DNA of 42,050 nucleotides from Saccharofermentans sp. (lineage in GTDB: Bacteria > Bacillota > Clostridia > Saccharofermentanales > Saccharofermentanaceae): NCBI GenBank assembly GCA_024682215.1, contig JAIKZM010000161.1:1-42050 (forward strand). Reading direction: 5' to 3'. The position numbers and the translations under genes were made by a program. Below are positions 36,040-42,050 of this stretch, in pieces. Each line of letters begins with the position of its first letter. Position 1 is the first letter of the stretch. Below the pieces are notes generated by a model. The model saw only the letters and a program-made list of their open reading frames with translations, made no database searches and was not told where the DNA came from.

Positions 36040-36291
36040 ATGAAAGATGACAGCATGGAAAAGATTGAACTTGGTGCTGAGCAGCTTGATGAGGTTACAG
36101 GCGGAAAGATCACAGCAGATGGTGAAAAGCTCCTCGTAAACGGATTAAAGCTTGCCAAGGCAACCGGTGTCAGCAAGGCTAAGGTACTGGAACTTCTGCC
36201 GCAGTACTTTGATCAGCTTAAGAGCCAGTTCCCGGGAACATCGCTTAAGGAAGTCAAGGATTACATCAACAAGCACTGGAGCAGTATCTGA
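36040..36291 (+). CDS. Double-glycine leader peptide (bacteriocin-like or secreted peptide precursor)
   Basis: 83 aa. ATG 36040 is chosen because AAAGGAGG (36023-36030) lies 9 nt upstream; the longer ORF start has none. Residues 1-22 form a typical GG leader: acidic, with I-x-L-x-x-E-Q-L-D-E-V-T-G-G, the pattern cut by C39 peptidase-ABC exporters after Gly22. The released part of 61 residues is Lys-rich, Cys-free and likely helical (GEKLLVNGLKLAKATG, KVLELLPQYFDQLKSQF). It lacks the Cys residues expected of lanthipeptides and sactipeptides, so an unmodified bacteriocin or signalling peptide is more likely. No C39 transporter or modifying enzyme lies in the window; the cognate exporter would have to be elsewhere. 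A false match of an ordinary small helical protein remains possible. Confidence 0.72.
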   Translation: MKDDSMEKIELGAEQLDEVTGGKITADGEKLLVNGLKLAKATGVSKAKVLELLPQYFDQLKSQFPGTSLKEVKDYINKHWSSI

Positions 36292-36294
36292 TAA

Positions 36295-36358
36295 ACTCAA
36301 CATCTCACATTTGAGTTGATGAAGAAGGGTGTCTCAAAATGAAATGAGACACCCTTTA
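36295..36358 (+). terminator. Paired hairpins after the GG-leader gene
   Basis: The first hairpin is AACTCAA/TTGAGTT (about 36295-36317). The second is AAGGGTGTCTCA (36325-36336), loop AAATGAAA, TGAGACACCCTT (36345-36356), a perfect 12-bp stem with a short T-run. It separates this gene from the convergent MATE gene and may work in both directions. Confidence 0.75.
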
Positions 36359-36420
36359 CTTTGTCCATGAATGAGACCCTGCCACAGGAAGATGCTCTAA
36401 AACATCTCCTTCTTTATTTT

Positions 36421-37794
36421 TCAGGACTGTTCGTTTGCTTCGTGCTTTTTGGCAGGCCGTTTAATCAGAAGCAGGATGAAGATCGCGACTGCGTTTACTC
36501 CGAGGCTTACCGGATAAACGGCCATTATGCTCGAGAAAGAATGGAAATACTCAAATACGGTATAGATCCAGACGAACCTTATTCCGCAGATGCAGCACAT
36601 CGTTACGAGCGCGGGGGAAAGAGAAATGCCGAATCCTCTCATGTAGCCGCTCATGACATCGTAAAAGAGCGAGAAAAGATGTGCCGTCGTAATGAAGAGT
36701 ACCCTTATGTAACCGATCTCGATGAGTTCCTGGTTCGGGGTGAATACCGAGAGCATGGCTTTCCCGGCGAACAGCAGCACTGTTACCATCAGGCCTTCCA
36801 CGATGATTCCTTCAAGCAGGCAGAGCTTCAATGACTTTTTGCATCTGTCCAGTTTCCAGGCACCGAAATTCTGGCCTGTGAATGTCGTGCATGCCTGACC
36901 GAAACTGTTGAGAACATAGTAAGAGAAGATCTCGATGTTGAAGGCGGCGGATGATGCGGCAGCAACGACGGTTCCGAGACTGTTGATGGATGACTGTATG
37001 ATGATGTTTGCAGATGAAAATACGCAGGACTGGATGCTTGCGGGTACGCCGATCTTCATGATCTTCTTTAATATATGCGTATCGATCTTCAAAAGGTTCC
37101 ATTCGAATCTCGCCGCTGTTTTGGCTTTTTTCAGGCAGCACAGAAGGATAATGCTGCTTATCAGGTTGGATATGACCGTTGCTATAGCAACTCCGTCAAC
37201 ATTGCGGTGGAGGACCAGTACAAAGAAAATGTTCAGGATGACATTGATGACGCCTGATACGACCAGTGCCACAAAAGGAAGCTTCGTATTGCCCATGCCT
37301 CTGAATATCGCTGCCTCGAAGTTGTATAGGAGTATTACCGGAAGTCCGCCGACATAGATGCGGAAATAGGTGATAGCCATGTTGACTGCTTCATCAGATA
37401 TGTTCTGGGATCTGAGGAGGGGTTCTGCGATCAGCTGCCCGAAAACGGCCGTGATGATGCCGCAGATGACGGCGATGATAAGTGAGGTATGTACGGCCTT
37501 TCTTATCGTTTCATCGTCTTTTCTGCCCACAGCATTTGCGATGATGACGTTTGTTCCAAGGGATATTCCGAGAAATCCGTTGATTATGAAGCTCATTATC
37601 GGCGTGTTTGCGCCGACCGCGGCCATGCAGGCTTCTCCGAGGTCTTCGGTGAAATTACCGACAACGGCGAGGTCTGCAGCGCTGAACATCTGCTGCAGGA
37701 TACCTGTCAGTGCCAAAGGGAAAGCAAACCCCAGGATCTTGTTCCAGAGGCTGCCTTCGGTCATGGATTTTCTGTTAAGCGTCTTAGTGTCCAT
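36421..37794 (-). CDS. MATE family efflux transporter
   Basis: 457 aa with twelve hydrophobic segments. The start MTEGSLWNKILGFAFPLALTGILQQMFSAADLAVVGNF is the usual MATE opening; the second repeat begins at about 230 (ILKKIMKIGVPASIQ). MATE proteins export drugs or metabolites using Na+ or H+ gradients. The substrate is unknown; being beside a GG-leader peptide gene does not prove a link. The ribosome site before ATG 37794 is weak. A second in-frame ATG ten codons later has none either. Confidence 0.92.
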   Translation of the reverse strand: MDTKTLNRKSMTEGSLWNKILGFAFPLALTGILQQMFSAADLAVVGNFTEDLGEACMAAVGANTPIMSFIINGFLGISLGTNVIIANAVGRKDDETIRKAVHTSLIIAVICGIITAVFGQLIAEPLLRSQNISDEAVNMAITYFRIYVGGLPVILLYNFEAAIFRGMGNTKLPFVALVVSGVINVILNIFFVLVLHRNVDGVAIATVISNLISSIILLCCLKKAKTAARFEWNLLKIDTHILKKIMKIGVPASIQSCVFSSANIIIQSSINSLGTVVAAASSAAFNIEIFSYYVLNSFGQACTTFTGQNFGAWKLDRCKKSLKLCLLEGIIVEGLMVTVLLFAGKAMLSVFTPNQELIEIGYIRVLFITTAHLFSLFYDVMSGYMRGFGISLSPALVTMCCICGIRFVWIYTVFEYFHSFSSIMAVYPVSLGVNAVAIFILLLIKRPAKKHEANEQS

Positions 37795-37847
37795 CTTTAT
37801 GTGTAAAAAGATCTGTTATCTTGCGGAAACAAACCAGTAGGTTATAT

Positions 37848-37872
37848 CACTATTCGGAAAGATCTAATAGTG
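37848..37872. promoter_or_regulatory. Dyad in the MATE promoter region
   Basis: CACTATT (37848-37854) and AATAGTG (37866-37872) are perfect 7-bp inverted arms with an 11-bp spacer that contains AGATCT. On the minus strand it lies immediately upstream of TATAAC (37841-37846), a possible -10 box of the MATE gene. This is a reasonable operator candidate for a MarR/TetR-type regulator. Confidence 0.4.
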
Positions 37873-38034
37873 GAAAACAGTTTAATATTTATTAATTAAA
37901 GCTCAATTTTCACCAGGAATTTCAACAAAAGATTGCGTATCCGGTTCACTGATTTTTGCCACATTCCGTTTCAAGTCTGATTAAAGTTGCTTTTTCATAA
38001 TGAACTCATAACAGATAGCGAAAGGATGAGCTAC

Positions 38035-39342
38035 ATGGAAAACAACACTAACTATAACTCCAATTATTCAGAACCTTTAAGACAGTATTATCCCCCGATG
38101 GTCAAGCCCAAAAAGACAAAGAGCCAGGCAGGAAAGATCGTGGCGCTGGCGCTTTGCTGTTCTCTTATGGGAGGCGCTGCAGGAGCGGGCGGTTTTGCGG
38201 CATACGATCTTCTTTCCGGCAGGTCAGAAGTGACGTTGCCTTCAGAAACTGCCGAAGCGCTAAACGTTTCGGCGATAAATGTCGGTGAGCGCGAAGACAC
38301 TACGGTCACAAAGGTGTCGGTCGATTCATCCAGGGTGCTTAGCGCGGCGGAGATCTACGCGGCAAACGTAAATTCCACAGTCGGTATCACGACATCTCTG
38401 AAAGTGAATCTTTTCGGCCGCCAGACCGAGCAGGCGGCATCGGGATCAGGCTTCATACTTACCGCTGACGGCTATATCGTAACCAACTATCACGTTGTTG
38501 AAGACGCTGAGAGCATCAAGGTGACCACATACGATAACAATTCATATGATGCAAAACTCATAGGTTACGATGAGAATAATGACATCGCAGTCCTGAAGGT
38601 TGAGGCAACAGGCCTGAAACCGGTGGTTATAGGCAATTCAGACAACATGAACGTCGGTGACAGCGTGGTCGCTATCGGTAATCCTTTGGGCGAACTGACG
38701 TTTTCGCTTACGACCGGGGTGGTAAGTGCACTGAACCGCAGCATTACAATTGATGACACGCCGATGACGCTCATTCAGACGGACTGTGCGATCAACTCCG
38801 GCAACTCAGGCGGAGCCCTGTTCAATTCGCATGGAGAGGTCATTGGAATTACGAACGCGAAATATTCGTCTTCGGGCAGAAATTCAGGCTCCTCGATCGA
38901 CAATATCGGTTTTGCCATACCAATGAATTCGGTCACTGAGACCGTTACTTCCATAGTCGAAAAAGGCTACATAGAAAAGGTCTACATCGGTGTCACGGTG
39001 TCTTCATACGGCAGCGGCCGCAGCAGTGAGAATGATCAGGGACTTATCGTGGAAAGCGTCGTGGAAGGCAGTCCAGCTGAAGAAGCAGGTCTTAAGTCAG
39101 GCGACATTATCACTTATCTCGACGGCGAGAAGCTCACGGCTTCTGCAGACATCGCTTCAATGCTTGCAAAACGCAGCGCTGGTGATGTTGTGACATTAAC
39201 GGTCATTCGTGACGGAGAGACTTTGAAGATAAAAGTTAAGCTGGGCGTGCGGCAGCAGGCAGCTTTACCTGAAAAGGAAACATCTTCGGACAGTCAGGAT
39301 GAACCTTCGCAGAACGGCCGGAACGGACAGTATTTACCGTGA
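38035..39342 (+). CDS. HtrA/DegP-like trypsin-fold protease with PDZ domain
   Basis: 435 aa. ATG 38035 is used because AAAGG lies 9 nt upstream; the ATG at 38026 is too close to it. A cytoplasmic Asn/Tyr/Pro-rich N-terminus precedes one membrane helix (about 33-58). The protease domain has the complete triad H153 (TNYHVVED), D183 (NNDIAVLKV) and S258 (GNSGGALF). One PDZ domain (about 315-420) includes VYIGVTVSS and GLIVESVVEGSPAEEAGLKSGDII. It degrades misfolded proteins at the outer face of the membrane. The next (damaged) gene starts 20 nt downstream with a ribosome site, so it was probably part of this transcript. Confidence 0.94.
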   Translation: MENNTNYNSNYSEPLRQYYPPMVKPKKTKSQAGKIVALALCCSLMGGAAGAGGFAAYDLLSGRSEVTLPSETAEALNVSAINVGEREDTTVTKVSVDSSRVLSAAEIYAANVNSTVGITTSLKVNLFGRQTEQAASGSGFILTADGYIVTNYHVVEDAESIKVTTYDNNSYDAKLIGYDENNDIAVLKVEATGLKPVVIGNSDNMNVGDSVVAIGNPLGELTFSLTTGVVSALNRSITIDDTPMTLIQTDCAINSGNSGGALFNSHGEVIGITNAKYSSSGRNSGSSIDNIGFAIPMNSVTETVTSIVEKGYIEKVYIGVTVSSYGSGRSSENDQGLIVESVVEGSPAEEAGLKSGDIITYLDGEKLTASADIASMLAKRSAGDVVTLTVIRDGETLKIKVKLGVRQQAALPEKETSSDSQDEPSQNGRNGQYLP

Positions 39343-39361
39343 TATAAAGGATGACGTAAAT

Positions 39362-40419
39362 ATGAAAAGGTCTTTATCATCATCGTTAACGTTGTCATAA
39401 TCGCTGCAATTCTGAGTTTCGTTGTCTTTTACTCCGGATTTTCAAGCCGGGATTCCTACAGAAGGCAGATAGAGTATTTCGAAAACAGCACGGTCACCAT
39501 GGAAAAGGTTACTGCCAATTACATGGAAGGCGAGCAGCGTATCTGCGATGTATGGGCACACTATATCATCAACAGCTCGATGACCATGAAGGAGGCGGCC
39601 GATTACATCCGTACCTCACATGTTCTTACGAACACTTCGGCCCATATAATCTACCTCGATACGTATACAGGCCTTTCGACCCGTTCCAGACAGGGTACGG
39701 ACGCTGAATATGACGTTTCATATGAACGGGTAGACCTTCTGAAAAACATGAATTGGGGCGACGAGATCGGAGATTCGATAAAGATCACCCGTGCTTACAC
39801 AAATCCGATGAACGGTGAGCAATCCCTGGCTTTCTGCCGTTGTACGTCACTCGAGGATATTGATCTTGATCCCATAGGACTGACAACGATCGGTGAATAT
39901 GCTTTTTATTTCTGCAAAGCTTTAAAGAAATTCGACATCCCGATTACCGTACTTTCACTCCAGAAGGATGCATTTTTCGACTGCACCGATCTTAAAGAGG
40001 TGAAGATCGATAAGATGTTACATGCATCTCTTGATAGTTCCGTTTTTGATAAATGTCCGGTTACATTTACATACTATTCTTATCCTTCTTACGGCAATGA
40101 GTACACGATCGACGGTGTTGATTACCGTATTTCATATGCCGCATATGACGGCACGGGAACCGTTACCGTTTTCGGTACTCAGTTCATTCAATATAGCACA
40201 TCCAAACTTTCTAAGATTGCCGGATATGCTTTCAGTAACGACTATAGCCTCAAGACATTGTATTTAAAGAAGACGACCAAGCTTACCAAGTCAGGCGTGA
40301 TGAATTCTCTCAAATACTCCAGGGTAAAGACCGTTAAGGTTAAGAAATCAAAGGTCAAGAAGTATAAGAAGATCTTCAAGAAATCTAACTCGGGAAGAAA
40401 AGTAACAGTTAAGAAGTAA
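39362..40419 (+). pseudogene. Frameshifted chimera: sensor-kinase Cache domain joined to BspA-like LRR
   Basis: AAAGGATGA and ATG 39362 are correctly spaced, but this ATG runs into a stop after ten further codons. Adding one A to the ATGAAAAGG run restores MKKVFIIIVNVVIIAAILSF, a perfect signal or membrane helix, and the frame then stays open to 40419. The only in-frame ATG of the long ORF is at 39499, after the lost helix. Residues after that match the Cache region of clostridial sensor kinases (GEQRICDVWAHYI, HIIYLDTYTGLST, RAYTNPMNGEQSLAFC). At about 39830 the sequence turns into LRR_5/BspA repeats (CTSLEDIDLD, IGEYAFYFCKALKKFDIP) with a Lys-rich end. No kinase domain follows. Real fusion, decayed gene or assembly artefact are all possible. 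Confidence 0.78.
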
Positions 40420-40443
40420 TATTTCTAAATTGAAACTGTAATC

Positions 40444-40473
40444 AAGATCCCACAGAAATCTGTGGGATCTTTT
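40444..40473 (+). terminator. Terminator after the LRR chimera
   Basis: AGATCCCACAG and CTGTGGGATCT form an 11-bp perfect stem around AAAT, followed by TTTTC. Confidence 0.88.
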
Positions 40474-40516
40474 CAGTCCTGTAATAAATAGTGGTAAGTT
40501 TGTTGTAATTCGATTG

Positions 40517-40535
40517 TTCTGCGGGTACCGCAGAA
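40517..40535. repeat. Short perfect hairpin TTCTGCGG/CCGCAGAA
   Basis: Eight-base perfect arms around GTA, in the gap between the LRR gene and the tRNA terminator. No T-run follows on either strand; its role is unclear. The rest of 40474-40545 shows nothing else recognisable. Confidence 0.5.
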
Positions 40536-40546
40536 TAACATGAAAA

Positions 40547-40618
40547 CACCTTCTGTAACTAGTTCCGCAGGCGCTTTGCGCCGAGGAACTGTCCGTATGT
40601 TACAGAAGGTGTTTTTGT
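40547..40618. terminator. Long two-level palindrome, probable bidirectional terminator of tRNA-Ala
   Basis: ACACCTTCTGTAAC and GTTACAGAAGGTGT form an outer 14-15-bp perfect stem. Inside, AGTTCC/GGAACT and GGCGC/GCGCC form a second stem-loop, leaving an unpaired TGTCCGTAT on one side. T residues follow on both strands. On the minus strand it ends the tRNA-Ala transcript. Confidence 0.75.
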
Positions 40619-40623
40619 GTTTT

Positions 40624-40698
40624 TGGTGGAGCATACGGGATTTGAACCCGTGACCCCCACACTGCCAGTGTGATGCGCTCCCACTGCGCTAATGCCCC
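40624..40698 (-). tRNA. tRNA-Ala (GGC)
   Basis: Complete cloverleaf on the minus strand, 75 nt with encoded CCA. Acceptor GGGGCAT pairs with ATGCTCC and contains the G3-U70 wobble that identifies alanine tRNAs. The anticodon loop CTGGCAG gives GGC. A TATAAT box lies upstream on the minus strand (plus-strand 40710-40715). Confidence 0.95.
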
Positions 40699-40709
40699 GT
40701 GCAGTAAAC

Positions 40710-40715
40710 ATTATA
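40710..40715 (-). promoter_or_regulatory. -10 box for tRNA-Ala
   Basis: Perfect TATAAT on the minus strand 11 nt before the tRNA 5' end. The -35 match is weak. Confidence 0.5.
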
Positions 40716-40774
40716 CACGAATCTTATAGATTGGCTATATCTTTTTAGAGCACGGGTATGGAGCCCTTCCTTTG

Positions 40775-40783
40775 TGCTATAAT
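40775..40783 (+). promoter_or_regulatory. Extended -10 promoter for galM
   Basis: TGCTATAAT, an extended -10 element, lies 35 nt before the ATG at 40818. No -35 hexamer is evident. GGAGG (40804-40808) is the ribosome site. Confidence 0.65.
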
Positions 40784-40817
40784 TTTCTAGCAATATGCAT
40801 TGTGGAGGTTTAAGAGT

Positions 40818-41927
40818 ATGAGTATCAAAACCGGCGAATTAGTTTCAGCAAGCAATCCCGAACTTAAGGCACAGACGTTCACCATGACCATGGAAGGCGG
40901 TTATGAGGCAACTGTTATGACATACGGTGCCGTTATCATCGATATTATCGTTCCGGATAAGGACGGCAAGCCCACAGATATCATGCTCGGCTGCAAGGGC
41001 CTTGATGAGTACAGGGACAACGGCGCAAACCACGGAGCAGTCATCGGGCGTTCTGCCAACAGGATCAAAGACGCTTCTTTTGTCATTAACGGCGTTAAGT
41101 ACCAGATCCCCAAGAACGAAGGCGAGAACAACCTCCACTCGGGCAACCCCGGTTATCAGAATGTTTTCTGGGACGGAAAGGTCCTTTCAGAGGAAGAAGC
41201 TGACAGCATGATCCTTGATTCCGGCATCGCAGGTATCCCGGGATGTGTCGGTGAAGCGGTTCTTTTAAGCTATGAGAGCCCCGACGGAGCTACCGGTTTC
41301 CCCGGAAACCTCTACACAAAGGTTCTCTATGCCTGGCTCGAGGACAAGACATTCCTCATCCTCTATTACGGAAAGAGCGACAAGGATACCGTTTTCGCTC
41401 CCACAAACCACGCATACTTCAATCTCCGAGGCGAGAATGCCGAGGGTACCGTTAATAACGACCTCATCATGATCAACTCCGATAAGATCACCATCAAGGA
41501 CGACAACAATGTTCCTACAGGCGAGCTCAAGGCTGTTGAGGGAACCGTTTTCGACTGCAGGGAATACCGTTTTATCGGTGAACTCAATGACAGTGATGAC
41601 CACCAGATGGTAATCTCCAAGGGAATCGACCAGAACTTCTGCCTCAATACAAAGGCAGGAACATTCTCGTTCGCTGCAGCCGTTACCGCGCCTGAGTCAG
41701 GTATCACCATGGAGTGCCTGACGGACCTTCCTGGAATCCAGATCTATGCAGGCAACAACTTAGGAAGTCCGCTCGATCAGAAAACAACAAAGGCTTACGG
41801 CCAGTATGACGCTATCTGCCTTGAGGCTCAGATGGTTCCTAATGCCGTTAACCTTGAAGGATTTGATTCGCCCGTGATCAAGGCTGGAGAGGCCTGCTAT
41901 CACGCATGCGGATACAGATTCGTGTGA
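40818..41927 (+). CDS. galM: Aldose 1-epimerase (galactose mutarotase)
   Basis: 369 aa. ATG 40818 has GGAGG 9 nt upstream; the earlier TTG does not. It interconverts alpha and beta anomers of galactose or glucose. Family blocks: VMTYGAVIIDIIVPDKDG, DIMLGCKGLDEY, GAVIGRSANRI, NLHSGNPGYQNVFW, the acid His in PTNHAYFNL and the base Glu in AICLEAQMVPNAVN. It is a single gene with its own promoter and is not linked to other galactose genes here, apart from the distant LacZ-like GH2 protein. Confidence 0.94.
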   Translation: MSIKTGELVSASNPELKAQTFTMTMEGGYEATVMTYGAVIIDIIVPDKDGKPTDIMLGCKGLDEYRDNGANHGAVIGRSANRIKDASFVINGVKYQIPKNEGENNLHSGNPGYQNVFWDGKVLSEEEADSMILDSGIAGIPGCVGEAVLLSYESPDGATGFPGNLYTKVLYAWLEDKTFLILYYGKSDKDTVFAPTNHAYFNLRGENAEGTVNNDLIMINSDKITIKDDNNVPTGELKAVEGTVFDCREYRFIGELNDSDDHQMVISKGIDQNFCLNTKAGTFSFAAAVTAPESGITMECLTDLPGIQIYAGNNLGSPLDQKTTKAYGQYDAICLEAQMVPNAVNLEGFDSPVIKAGEACYHACGYRFV

Positions 41928-41936
41928 TTTTCAGGC

Positions 41937-41964
41937 TTGTATTGAAGTTTTACAGTTGTATAAT
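41937..41964 (+). promoter_or_regulatory. Promoter for the gene leaving the window
   Basis: TTGTAT (41937-41942), 16-bp spacer, TATAAT (41959-41964), 42 nt before the ATG at 42006. Confidence 0.6.
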
Positions 41965-42005
41965 GCTTTATTAATCAAGAAACTATAGAAAGAAGGACTG
42001 ATTCT

Positions 42006-42050
42006 ATGGAAAAGAAGAATCTCGATTGGTCGAACCTGACCTTCTCTTAT
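42006..42050 (+). CDS. ilvE: Start of a probable branched-chain amino acid aminotransferase (partial)
   Basis: Only 15 codons are visible: MEKKNLDWSNLTFSY. AAGAAGGAC lies about 8 nt before the ATG. The opening resembles clostridial IlvE proteins (MEKKN-DW--LGF-Y), which would fit with leucine genes in the window, but so short a stretch cannot prove it. Confidence 0.55.
   Translation, partial: MEKKNLDWSNLTFSY

Noticed and set aside
36361..36834. 157-aa open frame on the plus strand
   Set aside because: Antisense to the MATE gene, with no recognisable domain; its start lies in the terminator region.

Overview
The window looks like a chromosomal segment of an anaerobic, Gram-positive, low-to-mid GC Clostridia bacterium (Bacillota; Lachnospiraceae/Oscillospiraceae-like). 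Reasons: strong AGGAGG ribosome sites with ATG/GTG/TTG starts, a LtaS-type lipoteichoic acid synthase, LL-diaminopimelate aminotransferase, a PurF keeping the cysteines of a [4Fe-4S] cluster, a YhaM nuclease, a DUF6465-type Lys/Ala-rich protein, and sensor and leucine-rich-repeat modules common in gut and rumen Clostridia. No transposase, phage module or CRISPR array was seen. The family assignment is inference from protein resemblance only.

Layout. 1-300: tRNA cluster (Val partial, Asp, Phe). 0.4-3.2 kb: membrane-anchored phosphodiester glycosidase and an unknown membrane protein. 3.3-6.6 kb: a LacZ-shaped GH2 protein whose active-site motifs look erased. 6.6-12.5 kb: YhaM nuclease (minus), HAD phosphatase plus ECF S-component, LTA synthase, FAD oxidoreductase. 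12.4-16.8 kb (minus): overlapping three-gene ABC exporter operon, with one permease fused to a CPBP protease. 17.0-19.5 kb: histone-H1-like protein and ABC-F ATPase. 19.5-26.5 kb: leuC-leuD-leuB-ppx-ppk1, a tight operon joining leucine synthesis to polyphosphate metabolism; its PPK1 carries a histone-like Lys-rich tail. 26.5-32 kb: TPM-domain lipoprotein, then glmS-purF-dapL behind a structured leader with a terminator/antiterminator. 32-37.8 kb, the most accessory-looking part: an acyltransferase-CapA-SGNH triple fusion, two near-identical tandem copies of a 67-aa membrane protein gene, a double-glycine leader peptide and a MATE pump. 38-40.4 kb: HtrA protease and a frameshifted sensor/LRR chimera. 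40.5-42 kb: tRNA-Ala (minus), galM and the start of a probable ilvE.

Functional themes are cell-envelope building (LTA synthesis, GlmS amino sugars, DapL for peptidoglycan, surface-polymer acylation, HtrA quality control), amino-acid and nucleotide biosynthesis (Leu, purine, Lys/DAP, branched-chain) and polyphosphate turnover. The best candidates for undescribed biology are the glmS leader RNA (12-nt perfect antiterminator/terminator overlap, no glmS ribozyme seen), the Lys-rich tail on PPK1 within a leucine operon, the apparent GH2 pseudoenzyme, the duplicated small membrane protein beside a GG-leader peptide, and the three-domain envelope fusion. All calls come from reading the sequence; no database search was run.
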